64,000 nt of DNA from Heritagella_A intestinalis (GCA_904418995.1 CAJFQF010000003.1:248001-312000), one strand, 5' to 3'. Positions 42,118 through 50,903 are shown, counted from the stretch's first letter. Notes: generated by a model not told the origin, from the letters alone. A program made the numbers and translations.

Positions 42118-43179
42118 ATGCCGCAAATGAAGGAAACGGATTTTAAAAAGCATATGGAGGGAGGCGGCCTTTCCGGTTTGTACCTGCTGTATGGGGAGGA
42201 AAAATACCTGGTGCGCCGGTATGCCAAAAGGCTGCTCCGCAAGGCCAGTGCCGGCGACCCCTTCCCGGACTTTAATTTTCAGCGCTTTGACGGAAGCGCC
42301 TCTCCGGATGAAGTGGCGGCGGCAGTGACAGCCCTGCCCTTTATGGGGGAGCGCAAGTGCGTGGCGGTCACGGATTTGGCGCCGGATTTTCTCCGGGCCG
42401 GGGATCTTGCCAAGTGGCAGGAGCTCATTGCCAACGTCCCGGAAACCACGGTGCTGGTCATCTATCAGCCCAATACCACCCCGGAGAAAAAGGCGGCGAA
42501 ATGGAACGCCTTTCTCAAGCAGGCGTCTAAATATGGCCGCACCGTTTCCTTTGCCCGCCGGGAAGGGGCGGAGCTGGAAAAGTGGATTTGCGGGGAGGCC
42601 GCCAAGAAAAAGTGCACCCTTGGCCGCCGGGAAGCCCGGAAGCTCATGGAGCTCAGCGGCAGCGATATGCAGTCCCTTCACAACGAAGTGGAAAAGCTCT
42701 GCGCCTTTGCGGGAGAAGGGGAGATCACCGGCGAGATAGTGGAGCGCATGGCTTCCCGCCGTACCGAAACCACGGTGTATATGCTTTCCCGCGCCCTGGT
42801 GGCGGGGGAATACAGCCGGGCTTACAACCTGCTGGACCAGATGTTTTATCAAAACGAGGAGCCGGTGGCGATCCTGGCAGTGCTGGCCTCGGCCTTTGTG
42901 GATATGTACCGGGTTCGCTCCGCGATTCAAAGCGGGGCTGCGGCTTCCAGCCTGGCCAAGAGCTTTGCCGGGGAATATAAGGGCCGGGAGTGGCGCCTGC
43001 GCAACGCGGAACAGGCAATCCGGGGCCTTTCTACCGGCCAGCTCCGCCAGATTTTAGAGGAGCTGCTGCAAACAGATTTGGCCCTGAAGAGCTCCAAAAC
43101 CAGCAGCCGCGTATTGCTGGAAGAGATGATTGCCCGGATTATGGTTATTACCGCCAAAAGCGGGAAGGGCTTGCGGTGA
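42118..43179 (+). CDS. holA: DNA polymerase III delta subunit
   Basis: The 353-residue clamp-loader delta subunit (HolA/YqeN) has the N-terminal LSGLYLLYGEEKYLVRRYAKRL, ALPFMGERKCVAVTDL, the lid region LMELSGSDMQSLHNEVEKLCAF and the C-terminal collar with DQMFYQNEEPVAILAVLASAFVDMYRV and LKSSKTSSRVLLEEMIARIM. Delta opens the beta clamp for loading. The start codon follows the comEC stop without a gap, so translation is coupled. Confidence 0.95.
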   Translation: MPQMKETDFKKHMEGGGLSGLYLLYGEEKYLVRRYAKRLLRKASAGDPFPDFNFQRFDGSASPDEVAAAVTALPFMGERKCVAVTDLAPDFLRAGDLAKWQELIANVPETTVLVIYQPNTTPEKKAAKWNAFLKQASKYGRTVSFARREGAELEKWICGEAAKKKCTLGRREARKLMELSGSDMQSLHNEVEKLCAFAGEGEITGEIVERMASRRTETTVYMLSRALVAGEYSRAYNLLDQMFYQNEEPVAILAVLASAFVDMYRVRSAIQSGAAASSLAKSFAGEYKGREWRLRNAEQAIRGLSTGQLRQILEELLQTDLALKSSKTSSRVLLEEMIARIMVITAKSGKGLR

Positions 43180-43217
43180 TATGCAAGGCCTTCCTATACG
43201 AAAGGAATGTCATCAGC

Positions 43218-43808
43218 GTGATACAGGTGAAAGAAGCGGTGATTGTCGAAGGGAAATATGACAAGATCAAGCTGTCCTCTATCATCGACGGCCTGATTAT
43301 TGAAACCCACGGCTTTCAGATTTTTAAAGACAAGGAGCAGATGGCCCTGCTGCGGAAGCTGGCTGCTGCTCGGGGCCTGCTAATTCTGACCGACAGTGAT
43401 GGGGCGGGGTTTGTAATCCGGAATTATTTGTCGGGCTGCATCCCCAAAAGCCAAATCAAACACGCCTATATCCCGGACTTGTTCGGCAAGGAGAAGCGCA
43501 AGGCCAAGGCCTCCAAAGAAGGGAAGCTGGGGGTGGAGGGCGTACCCGCCCAGGTAATCCGCCAAGCCCTGGAAAAGGCCGGCGTGGTCTGCCAGGAAGG
43601 GGAAGTGCCTATTAAAAAAGGCCCGCCTATTACCAAGGCGGACCTTTTTACAGCAGGGCTTTCCGGCGGGGAAGGCAGCGGGGAGAAGCGCCTGCGGCTG
43701 CAAAAGAAGCTGGAATTACCGGAGCGTCTTTCTGCCAATGGGCTGCTGCAAATTCTCAACGCCACCATCAGCCGGGAAGAATTTTTCCGGCTTGCGGAAG
43801 AGCTGTGA
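43218..43808 (+). CDS. Toprim/DUF4093 RNase M5-like protein
   Basis: The 196-residue protein has an N-terminal Toprim domain (VKEAVIVEGKYDKIKLSSIID, catalytic Glu in VEGK; LLILTDSDGAGFVIRNYL, DxD-type pair) and a C-terminal DUF4093 domain. This is the RNase M5 layout, the enzyme maturing 5S rRNA; DUF4093 proteins in Clostridia may differ in substrate. GTG 43218 is preferred because AAAGGA lies 11 bp upstream and the sequence then begins like the family (IQVKEAVIVEG); the frame is open further upstream. It converges on the DUF71 gene with 3 bp between stops. Confidence 0.85.
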   Translation: MIQVKEAVIVEGKYDKIKLSSIIDGLIIETHGFQIFKDKEQMALLRKLAAARGLLILTDSDGAGFVIRNYLSGCIPKSQIKHAYIPDLFGKEKRKAKASKEGKLGVEGVPAQVIRQALEKAGVVCQEGEVPIKKGPPITKADLFTAGLSGGEGSGEKRLRLQKKLELPERLSANGLLQILNATISREEFFRLAEEL

Positions 43809-43811
43809 AGG

Positions 43812-44465
43812 TTATTCTTTGGCCAACCGGATGTCCATGGCCGAAATATTTCCAAAATCCAGGATTTCCCCGCAGGTATAGGGGACTGGTGTGTGAAAGA
43901 TGGGGCCGCCCAGCACAATGGTGTGGTATTCCCCGTTTTCCCCGCACACATCAATGCCGAGGGATTCCATTTGCCGGAGCAGGGAATCATCCAAAACCTT
44001 TCCCAGCATTTCCTGGGGCAGCGCGTCGTTGCGCACACATTTCATCACACACTGATACCCAAGCGCGAGGATTTCCCTCGCGTTTTCTTTTCGGTCCCGC
44101 TGCCACAGAGGGAAGACCCCTTCCAGCCCGGCGGCTTCACAGCGGCCGCGGCACCATTGGGCGTGCTCTTCGATGTCGATATCCCCGAATACCGCTGCCT
44201 GAGCGCCCAGCTCTTTGGCCCGGCGCAGGCCTTCCTCCATGACCAGATGGTATTCTTCCCCGGTGGAGAGGCAGGGAATCAGGGGAATGCCCAGGGAACG
44301 GGAAATCTCCTCCAACAGCTCCGGGTCCACGCCGTGGAACCAGGAACGCCCGGCCTCTTGATTGACCATCACCAGCAATCCCACTGGTTCATGTCCCTGT
44401 TCCAGCATTTTATGCAGGGCCAGGGTGCTGTCTTTCCCACAGCTGTATGACAGGACAAATTTCAT
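43812..44465 (-). CDS. DUF71/COG2102 PP-loop ATPase (diphthine-ammonia ligase-like; B12-salvage candidate)
   Basis: The 217-residue PP-loop ATP pyrophosphatase has the N-terminal nucleotide loop FVLSYSCGKDSTLALHKML and the DUF71 C-terminal block GIDVCGENGEYHTIVLGGPIF. The archaeal/eukaryal branch (Dph6) amidates diphthine, a modification absent from bacteria; comparative genomics has predicted that a bacterial branch works in B12 salvage. Here it is the second gene behind a cobalamin riboswitch, after a DUF4430 lipoprotein, fitting the B12 branch. ATG 44465 has GAAAGGGG upstream. Chemistry proposed: ATP-dependent amide or nucleotidyl ligation on a corrinoid; this is inference. Confidence 0.85.
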   Translation of the reverse strand: MKFVLSYSCGKDSTLALHKMLEQGHEPVGLLVMVNQEAGRSWFHGVDPELLEEISRSLGIPLIPCLSTGEEYHLVMEEGLRRAKELGAQAAVFGDIDIEEHAQWCRGRCEAAGLEGVFPLWQRDRKENAREILALGYQCVMKCVRNDALPQEMLGKVLDDSLLRQMESLGIDVCGENGEYHTIVLGGPIFHTPVPYTCGEILDFGNISAMDIRLAKE

Positions 44466-44485
44466 AGGGATTCCCCTTTCGCTGC

Positions 44486-45331
44486 TTAATAATTGCGCCC
44501 CAGGTCTACGCCCAAATCGCAGGTGTACAGCCACTCGATAGTGTCGCCGTCCTCTACCTGATATTGGCTGCATCCATAGTTGGGGAATACGCCGTTGACA
44601 CGGTACATCCAGCCGCTTCCCTCTCCGCAGTCAAACTCATAGAGATTGTTGATGCCTTCAATATACCGGCTGTTATAAACGGGATTAAGGGAAGACTCCA
44701 TGTGGATGCCGTTTTTCTGCATCTCCCGGGAGAGGACGTCGAATACCGTCTCGCCTTCTTCAAAGGAAACGGTCTTTTTGGCGTAAATCACGCCGTTATC
44801 CCCAATGCAGTTCTTCTTCGCTGGGTCCAGAAATTCCAGATTATCCAAAACGGTCTTGCAGGTTACGGAAAGGGTACAGGTAAGGGTATCCTCTTCGAGC
44901 TGCGAACTCTGGGAATTGCCGCCGCTGCTTCCAGAGCCGCCGGAGGGCTTGGCCGTGGCTTTGGGTTTGGAAGAAGACTGCGACCCCTTAGAGCTGGCAG
45001 AGGAGGCGCTTTCTTTTTCAGAAGAAGAGCCGTTGCTCTTTTCGGAAGAGGAGGAAGCGGATTTCTGCTTTTCTGTGTCCGCCTTACTTTCCGATGTCGT
45101 TTTGTCCGCTTCCTTACTGCTGGTGGAAGAAGCGGAGGATTCACTGCTTTCCGACTGGGAAGAATCCGATGTGTTTGCAGAATTCTCCGAAGAAGAGGCC
45201 GTAGAATAGGAGCTTCCAGCGGCATTCCGGGCGGCCTGTTCCGGCGTTTCAATGACGCAGCCTGCAAAAAGGGCCGTCATGCACACCGCGACCAGCACAC
45301 CGGCCAACAGCTTTTTTATGGTTTTCCTCAT
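44486..45331 (-). CDS. DUF4430 lipoprotein, candidate corrinoid-binding protein
   Basis: The 281-residue lipoprotein has a signal peptide with lipobox LFAGC (Cys25) and a long serine/lysine/glutamate-rich low-complexity stalk (about 35-160). The C-terminal DUF4430 domain shows CTLSVTCKTVLDNL, VSFEEGETVFDVLSREM, NLYEFDCGEGSGWMYRVNGV and VEDGDTIEWLYTCDLG. DUF4430 corresponds to the C-terminal domain of transcobalamin/intrinsic factor. ATG 45331 follows GGGAGG; the open frame continues upstream into the riboswitch and is not coding there. Together with the riboswitch this argues for capture of cobalamin or another corrinoid outside the membrane, near the ECF transporter genes just upstream. Confidence 0.9.
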   Translation of the reverse strand: MRKTIKKLLAGVLVAVCMTALFAGCVIETPEQAARNAAGSSYSTASSSENSANTSDSSQSESSESSASSTSSKEADKTTSESKADTEKQKSASSSSEKSNGSSSEKESASSASSKGSQSSSKPKATAKPSGGSGSSGGNSQSSQLEEDTLTCTLSVTCKTVLDNLEFLDPAKKNCIGDNGVIYAKKTVSFEEGETVFDVLSREMQKNGIHMESSLNPVYNSRYIEGINNLYEFDCGEGSGWMYRVNGVFPNYGCSQYQVEDGDTIEWLYTCDLGVDLGRNY

Positions 45332-45369
45332 AAAATAAAAAACCTCCCGTTTTTTGCGGCGAGAGGAAA

Positions 45370-45407
45370 GGGAAAAGGGCGCGCCTGCAAAAGCAGCTGA
45401 TACGCCC
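45370..45407 (-). terminator. Riboswitch-linked intrinsic terminator (copy 2)
   Basis: On the minus strand GGGCG and CGCCC (45407-45377) enclose an inner CAGCTGC/GCAG hairpin and are followed by TTTTCCC. It lies between the aptamer and the lipoprotein start. Confidence 0.6.
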
Positions 45408-45445
45408 TGCCTTCCTTCATCTCCCACCGAGATGATTGAAGAAAT

Positions 45446-45653
45446 GATATTCCGGCAGGTCTCCTGGCTCAAACTCTTCCTACTCCCGGCGCCTTCCCAG
45501 CCATAGCGGCCAGTGGTTTTCCCGTTTCTCGCTGTCTTTCGTTCCACGGAGCTCGGTTTCGTCGTTTACACAGTAGCGGGGGCTGTCACAGATTCTCACT
45601 GTGTTCCCTTTTCATATGCTTTCGCATAACCGGATATCCAGATTCAATTTTCA
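45446..45653 (-). promoter_or_regulatory. Cobalamin riboswitch (copy 2)
   Basis: On the minus strand the aptamer reads: AAAAGGGAACACAGTGAGAA, TCTGTGACAGCCCCCGCTAC, TGTGTAAACGACG, the CCACTGGCCGCTATGGCTGGGAAGGCG block and a perfect B12 box, AGCCAGGAGACCTGCC (about 45452-45467). It leads the DUF4430-DUF71 pair from its own promoter. Confidence 0.95.
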
Positions 45654-45659
45654 AATGCA

Positions 45660-45688
45660 ATTTTATGCTTTCCCAAAACAAAAGTCAA
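45660..45688 (-). promoter_or_regulatory. Promoter of the riboswitch-DUF4430-DUF71 unit
   Basis: TTGACT (45688-45683), 17 bp, TAAAAT (45665-45660); +1 near 45653 falls at the aptamer's 5' end, making the unit independent of the ECF genes. Confidence 0.75.
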
Positions 45689-45784
45689 TGGCTTTTTCAT
45701 TTTACCTGCCAAAATCCGCGCTTTGGATTTAGTCAAATTCCCATAATTTCCAGTAGCTCTCCAGCCAAATTATTCCAACAGTTT

Positions 45785-46552
45785 CTATGGCTCCAGCAAC
45801 CCATATTTGGTCTTGATGCGCTCCAGCTTTTCAATCATGGGATTGGCCAGCACCAAAAGGAAAATCACCGTAGAGCCGGCGTGAATCAAATCCATGGGGA
45901 TGCCGGCGGTATACACCGTGATGAGAGTCCCCAGGTTCAGGGGCAAGCCGGCGGTGAGAATGGTGCTGAAATTCATAACCCCGCCGTAAATGAAGAAGGT
46001 AGCGAAAAAGCCGTAGATGCACAGGGAAAGGCGGCTGCGGCTGAGAAGCCCCTTTTGGAAAAGGACCCCCGCCAAAAATCCAACCACGCCAAAGCAGAAC
46101 ATCTGCCAGGGTGTGTGGGCCCCTTGGCCATAGAAGAAATTGGACACCAGTCCGGTGACGGCCCCCACCAGAAATCCGGATTCCCCGCCAAAGCAGACTC
46201 CGGCGATGATGACGATGGCGCATACCGGCTTAAATTGGGGAATCATAAAGAAGGCGGCCCGGCCAGCCACCGCAATGGCCGCCAGAGTGGCGATGATGAC
46301 CAGCTCCCGGGCCTGGGGCCGGCGCTTTTCAAATATCATAAAAAAGGGAACCATGGCTATAATGATAATCGCCAGGGAGACCGCGTAAAACAGCCGCAGC
46401 ACCACCGGGTTTCCAAAAAGGTCAAATTCCAACTTGGTTCCCTGCATGGAGCCGCCGAAGATGATCAGCAGAGCAGGGATTACCAGCACGATAAAGAAGG
46501 CGGCCACCCAGGTGCGCTTGCGCAGCTTACGCTTTACAGGTTTTTCTGACAT
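45785..46552 (-). CDS. ECF transporter substrate-binding membrane S component
   Basis: The 255-residue membrane protein is an ECF S component: it binds the vitamin and topples in the membrane during uptake. An N-terminal extension with two helices (about 14-35 and 52-72) precedes a six-helix core containing ELVIIATLAAIAVAGRAAFF, CFGGESGFLVGAVTGLVSNFFYGQGAHTPWQM and AGIPMDLIHAGSTVIFLLV. The substrate is not determinable from sequence alone. A cobalamin riboswitch and DUF4430 lipoprotein immediately downstream suggest a corrinoid, as for CbrT-type systems. It overlaps the ATPase gene by 19 bp. Confidence 0.87.
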   Translation of the reverse strand: MSEKPVKRKLRKRTWVAAFFIVLVIPALLIIFGGSMQGTKLEFDLFGNPVVLRLFYAVSLAIIIIAMVPFFMIFEKRRPQARELVIIATLAAIAVAGRAAFFMIPQFKPVCAIVIIAGVCFGGESGFLVGAVTGLVSNFFYGQGAHTPWQMFCFGVVGFLAGVLFQKGLLSRSRLSLCIYGFFATFFIYGGVMNFSTILTAGLPLNLGTLITVYTAGIPMDLIHAGSTVIFLLVLANPMIEKLERIKTKYGLLEP

Positions 46553-48204
46553 AATTCGATCACATCCTCACTGGTAACTGCGCCGGGAAACAGCTTGCGG
46601 GCCATCCGGTTGGCAGAGGTGGTATAGAAACTGTTCCCCGAGAAAAATTCCTTGGTAGAGCCGCTGGAAACCACGCTTCCGTTAAAGAACATGGCGCAGG
46701 TATCCGCATACTGGGCGCAAAATTCAACGTCGTGGGACACCATGATAATGGTTACCCCACGGGCCTTGAGCTTTTGCAGGATTCCCGCCAGCTTGGCCTT
46801 GAAATAGCTGTCAATGCCCTTGGTAGGCTCGTCCAGGAGCAGCACAGAGGGCTCCAGCAGCAGCACCTTGGCCAAAGCGGCCCGCTGCTGTTCGCCGCCG
46901 CTGATGTCATAGGGGTGCCTGGAAAGCAGGTCCTGGATTTCCACCAGCTCTGCCATCTCCCGAACCCGGCGGTGCTTTTCCTCTTCCGGGAGTTTCTGGT
47001 CGGAGAGGATTTCCAGCAAATCCAGTTCCACAGTCTTTTTCACAAACAGGGACTGGGGATTTTGCGGCAAGACGCCCAAGCAGTGGGAGAAGAGCTCCTT
47101 GTCGGTATATTTGCCGATTTCCCGACCCAAAAGGAACACCTTGCCCCGATAGGGCCGGTTGGCCCGGCTCATCAGGCTCAGGGCCGTGGTTTTGCCAGCG
47201 CCGTTTCCGCCCACAATGCTGAACCATTCCCCTTTATGTACGGCAAAGGAAAGCCCTTGCAGCACATCCGGGGATTTTTTTTCATAGCGGAACCAGACTT
47301 CCTTCATCCGGAGCACTTCTTCCTGGGCCGGCGCAGGGGCTGCTTCCGGCAGTTCCCGGACTTTTGGCTCCTGCGGGAACCGCTGGGCCAGCCATTTCCG
47401 GCCGTCCCGCACGGTCAGGGGGCAGCCGTCACCGCCGCCCGCTACCGCCCCGAAAATCCGGATTGGCGCCGGCATGGCGGAGAAGAGGGGGTGTTGGAGC
47501 TCTCCCAGGCGGCTGCCCACCCGGGCCGGCGTGTCATAGCACAAAAGCTCGCCACCGTCCAGCACGGCCGCTTTGTCCGCCGCCGGGAAAATTTCGTCCA
47601 GACGGTGCTCGGAGATAATAACAGTGGTGCCCAGCTCCCGGTTGATTTTCTTCACCGTCTCTAGAAATTCCGAGGCAGCGATGGGGTCCAGCTGGGAGGT
47701 GGGTTCGTCCAAAATCAGGACGCCAGGCTGCATGGCCATAATAGAGGCCAGGTTCAAAAGCTGTTTCTGCCCGCCGGACAGGGTGGACACATCCCGAAGG
47801 AACCATTCTTCAATGCCGAAAAAGCTGGCCATTTCCGCCACCCGCAGTCGGATAGTGGGGGTATCAAAGCCCAGGCTTTCCAGTCCAAAGGCCAGCTCGT
47901 GCCACACTTTATCGGTGACAATCTGGTTGTCCGGGTTTTGGAGCACATAGCCGATCTGGGAAGCCTGAGTCCGCAGGTCCGCTTCTTCCAGAGGCTTCCC
48001 GTCAAAGAAAATGGCCCCTTCCCGCTGGCCGTGGGGGGTAAGGACGGTTTTCAAATGACGGAGCAGGGTGCTCTTTCCGCAGCCGGAACGGCCGCACAGC
48101 ACTACAAAATCCCCGTCCGCAATGGTCATGCTCACATGGGAGAGGGCCGGCTTGTCCCGCTCCGGATAGGTAAAACTCAAATCTTGGATTGTAAACGAGC
48201 CCAT
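46534..48204 (-). CDS. ecfA: ECF transporter double ATPase (fused EcfA-EcfA')
   Basis: The 556-residue protein has two complete ABC ATPases in one chain. Domain 1 has Walker A GRSGCGKSTLL, Q-loop region LQNPDNQIV typical of ECF ATPases, signature LSGGQKQLLNLA and Walker B VLILDEPTSQLD. Domain 2 has GGNGAGKTTALSL, LPQNPQSLF, ISGGEQQRAALA and VLLLDEPTKGID. Both sites look active. A dedicated T-AA-S gene set marks a group I ECF transporter. The start overlaps the ecfT end by 28 bp. Confidence 0.93.
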   Translation of the reverse strand: MGSFTIQDLSFTYPERDKPALSHVSMTIADGDFVVLCGRSGCGKSTLLRHLKTVLTPHGQREGAIFFDGKPLEEADLRTQASQIGYVLQNPDNQIVTDKVWHELAFGLESLGFDTPTIRLRVAEMASFFGIEEWFLRDVSTLSGGQKQLLNLASIMAMQPGVLILDEPTSQLDPIAASEFLETVKKINRELGTTVIISEHRLDEIFPAADKAAVLDGGELLCYDTPARVGSRLGELQHPLFSAMPAPIRIFGAVAGGGDGCPLTVRDGRKWLAQRFPQEPKVRELPEAAPAPAQEEVLRMKEVWFRYEKKSPDVLQGLSFAVHKGEWFSIVGGNGAGKTTALSLMSRANRPYRGKVFLLGREIGKYTDKELFSHCLGVLPQNPQSLFVKKTVELDLLEILSDQKLPEEEKHRRVREMAELVEIQDLLSRHPYDISGGEQQRAALAKVLLLEPSVLLLDEPTKGIDSYFKAKLAGILQKLKARGVTIIMVSHDVEFCAQYADTCAMFFNGSVVSSGSTKEFFSGNSFYTTSANRMARKLFPGAVTSEDVIELCQKNL

Positions 48205-49064
48205 TGGATCTCCTCCCTAATGTCAAAAATCATCGGCAGCAGGCACAGGCCGCCGTAGGCAATGTACACGCAAAAGCTGACCCCAGTGGCGGGATGCCAC
48301 AGGATCGATGGAAAATATGTCAGGGTAGTCTCTCCCAGAACCGTTCCCACCAGCAGCACCACAATGAGCGCTGCCAGGATTCCCATGGCGGTGCCGTCCC
48401 GCAGGGTAAAGCGGTAGTTGGAAAAGCTGGTGCGCCCTTTGAGGCCGTATCCCCGGGACTTCATGGAATCCGCCGTATCAATGGCATTTTCCAGGGCCCA
48501 GGTAATGAGAATAGAGAGGATTTTCAGGCCGTTTTTTGCCCGCTGAAAGAGATTCCCATTGGAGATGTCCCGGCCAACGCATTTTTGGGCATTGGAAATC
48601 ACCCGGGCCTGGGCCGTGAACCGGGGCACCATCCGCAGCACCATGGAGAGCACCAGGGATAAAGCCGGGATAATCCGGCCGAAAAGGTAGAGGAATTTAT
48701 CCGAGGTCATGACCACATTGCAGCAGGAGAACCAGAGGATCACCGAAACAAACATGGCGGCGGCCACAAAGCCGTAGACAATGGACTCCAACGTGATGGG
48801 GTTGTCGTTGACATAGAGGAGAATGGTGGCTCCTGCATGGTTGAATACCGGGTTCATTAGGGCAAACAGCAGGAAAACCGGCAATAGATACAGCAGATCA
48901 AACCGGAGGGCCTTCTTTCCTTTTAAATAGACGGAATAAATGGCCCCGCTGCACAAAGAAATTCCCAGGAACACCGGATGCAGGAAGAACATACTGAAAA
49001 GGATTACCGCTGTAAAATATGTGAAGTTGACGGCCGGATGAAAGGATGAAAAAGAATCCTTCAA
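48177..49064 (-). CDS. ecfT: ECF transporter scaffold protein EcfT
   Basis: The 295-residue EcfT has about five or six membrane helices (FTYFTAVILFSMFFLHPVFL, LLYLLPVFLLFALMNPVF, FVAAAMFVSVILWF) and coupling-helix motifs: AQARVISNAQKCVGRD and the conserved Ala-Arg-Gly-type DSMKSRGYGLKGR. It couples the ATPases to the S component. TTG 49064 is chosen because GAAGGAGG lies 8 bp upstream, while the in-frame ATG at 49103 lacks a site. It is first of the ecfT-ecfA-S operon. Confidence 0.9.
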   Translation of the reverse strand: MKDSFSSFHPAVNFTYFTAVILFSMFFLHPVFLGISLCSGAIYSVYLKGKKALRFDLLYLLPVFLLFALMNPVFNHAGATILLYVNDNPITLESIVYGFVAAAMFVSVILWFSCCNVVMTSDKFLYLFGRIIPALSLVLSMVLRMVPRFTAQARVISNAQKCVGRDISNGNLFQRAKNGLKILSILITWALENAIDTADSMKSRGYGLKGRTSFSNYRFTLRDGTAMGILAALIVVLLVGTVLGETTLTYFPSILWHPATGVSFCVYIAYGGLCLLPMIFDIREEIQWARLQSKI

Positions 49065-49207
49065 GGCGCTCCCTCCTTCAAATAAAATAGAGCGGAAAAA
49101 CAAGAACGAAAGACTCTTATAGGGTAATATACGATTTCCCCTCTTGTCAAGGTAAATTCAAAACATTCCTGGTAAAAACAAGCCTTCCGGCCTGGCAGGG
49201 GAGAGGG

Positions 49208-50257
49208 TCAGGCAGGAGAAATGTCCTCATAAACGAATTGCCGGAGGATCTCTCCAGCGTTGGAGAGGTCATAGACAAAATACCACACGCCGTTGATGGT
49301 TTCCCCGGAAGCGTTGCAGGCGGCGTTGGGGAGGGAGGCCTGCTCCATCCCAGGCCGGGCGCGCAGGGCCCACAGGCCCATTTCCACCATTTCGTCCCCG
49401 GTGAGGGAGGTGACGCACCCGGAGAGGATGCGCCCGGCAAAGCCCGGCAGCTTAGCTGGGCTCATGGTAAGGGCCGATTGGAACAGCCCTTCTAAAATCT
49501 CCCGCTGCCGGTCGGTGCGGTCCAAGTCGCTGCCGGTGTAGCGGTTCCGGGCATAGGCCACAGCCTGGCCGCCGGTAAGGCGCAAATCCCCGGTGCCGGT
49601 AATGGGGTCGGTCTGGATGCCCAGGCGGTTCAGTTCCTCAATGTAGGTGTTGGCTACGTCCCGCTCCGCTTCCGAGACATTGACGGTAACGCCCCCGGCA
49701 TAGTCGATAATCTGGGCCAGCTGAGCAAAGTTGACGGTGACAAAATCCCGGATATCCAAACCGAAGTTCTGGTTCAGGGTTTTTACCGCAAGCTGGGGCC
49801 CGCCGTAGGCATAGGCGTGGTTCAGCTTATCCCAGCCCCGGCCTTCAATCTGCACATAGCTGTCCCGGGCAATGGAGGTGAGCTTAACTTTCCCGTGAAC
49901 CCGGTCCAGGCTCAGAACCATGATAGCGTCAGAGCGCCCGCTGGTGGAGTTCATCTGGCGGGTGTCCACCCCGAACAGGGCGATATTGGTCACGTCCTGG
50001 GAGGAAAATTCCCCGGTCCCACCAGTCTGGGGCTCGTTTTCCGGAAGGGATTCCCCCGCAGAAGAGGAAATCCCCAGGTCGTTTTCGTCCAGTTCTTCCC
50101 GCTCCACGTTTCCCAGCAGGGAATTGAGATACACAGCCCCCACGCCAACGGCGATGACCAGAGCGGCTAAAAGGATGCATCCCACAGTCAGCAGCTTTTT
50201 GCCCAGAGAGGGCTTTTTTACAGGGCGGGTTTCATGGGGTTCCCGATTTTGTTCCAT
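49208..50257 (-). CDS. LytR-CpsA-Psr (LCP) family protein, second copy
   Basis: The 349-residue LCP protein has the same design as the one at 5275-6324: a charged N-terminus, one transmembrane helix (about 21-45) and an extracellular LCP domain with NIALFGVDTRQ, RSDAIMVLSLDRVHGKVKLTSIARDSYV and GGQAVAYARNRYTGSDLDRTDRQREIL, keeping the key arginines and aspartates. It probably attaches a glycopolymer to peptidoglycan. It is a single gene, separated from the upstream CYTH gene by a terminator. Confidence 0.92.
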   Translation of the reverse strand: MEQNREPHETRPVKKPSLGKKLLTVGCILLAALVIAVGVGAVYLNSLLGNVEREELDENDLGISSSAGESLPENEPQTGGTGEFSSQDVTNIALFGVDTRQMNSTSGRSDAIMVLSLDRVHGKVKLTSIARDSYVQIEGRGWDKLNHAYAYGGPQLAVKTLNQNFGLDIRDFVTVNFAQLAQIIDYAGGVTVNVSEAERDVANTYIEELNRLGIQTDPITGTGDLRLTGGQAVAYARNRYTGSDLDRTDRQREILEGLFQSALTMSPAKLPGFAGRILSGCVTSLTGDEMVEMGLWALRARPGMEQASLPNAACNASGETINGVWYFVYDLSNAGEILRQFVYEDISPA

Positions 50258-50344
50258 AATGGGCCTCCTGCGCGCGGCAAATTTCCGGCAGTGCCGGATC
50301 GCGAAAATAGTTTGCGCTCAGGGAGGGCGTTCTATCCTTTTTCG

Positions 50345-50393
50345 GCAAAAAGAACCGCCTCTGGCGGCTCCTGTGGGAGGGCCAAAGGCGGTC
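50345..50393 (-). terminator. Intrinsic terminator after the CYTH gene
   Basis: On the minus strand GACCGCCTTTGGC and GCCAGAGGCGGTTC pair around a 15-base loop and are followed by TTTTT. Confidence 0.82.
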
Positions 50394-50414
50394 AGGGCAT
50401 AGTCTTTTTCATTT

Positions 50415-50885
50415 TTAAGAAAGGCGGGTGCGTTCCCAATAAGCGCTCATGCTGGAACCAGGGGTTTCCGTAACGTCCTCCCCTAAAAAGTCCGGGGGCA
50501 CAAAGGCGTTGGCCTCCTCCACGGAGGGGAACTCCACTTCCGCATAAAGGAACTCGTTTTCCGTTCCTCCGTCCACCCGGCTGCATTCCAGCTTGTGGCC
50601 GTCAGGCAGCTGATACAGCCGGAACTCCTTGCGGATCATTTCCCCGGCCAAAAGGGCTTTCAGCCGGTGGAATTTGTCCTCGTCCAGGGCCAGCTCCACT
50701 TCTTCCCGCACTAGGGTACCCTTGCCCTTAATGCACAGCTTGTAGGAAATCACGCCGTCCGTTTCCCGGCTGCGGATGCGCACAGTGGGACGCACGGAGA
50801 GGTATCCCTGCTCTATGCGGCTGCTTTCCAGCAGAGGCAGGTGGTCCGGGAAAGCCGTGAGTTTAAATTTGCGCTCGATCTCCAT
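50415..50885 (-). CDS. CYTH-domain protein (inorganic triphosphatase-like)
   Basis: The 156-residue protein starts with the CYTH signature MEIERKFKL (ExExK-type). It continues with alternating charged strands lining a tunnel: QGYLSVRPTVRIRSRETDG, SYKLCIKGKG, VREEVELALDEDKF and KLECSRVDGGTE. It ends at a likely metal-binding AEVEFPSVEEAN. CYTH enzymes hydrolyse triphosphate compounds. It lies 18 bp after the GNAT gene and is probably co-transcribed. Confidence 0.92.
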   Translation of the reverse strand: MEIERKFKLTAFPDHLPLLESSRIEQGYLSVRPTVRIRSRETDGVISYKLCIKGKGTLVREEVELALDEDKFHRLKALLAGEMIRKEFRLYQLPDGHKLECSRVDGGTENEFLYAEVEFPSVEEANAFVPPDFLGEDVTETPGSSMSAYWERTRLS

Positions 50886-50903
50886 GTTCCAACGCTCCTT
50901 TAT

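Noticed and set aside
45332..45547. N-terminal extension of the DUF4430 lipoprotein frame
   Set aside because: This part is the riboswitch and terminator; the signal peptide starts at 45331.
49065..49207. A third cobalamin riboswitch or clear promoter directly upstream of ecfT
   Set aside because: No B12 box or aptamer core is present. TTGACA at 49150-49145 has no -10 at an acceptable distance, so the ECF operon's own control remains unknown.
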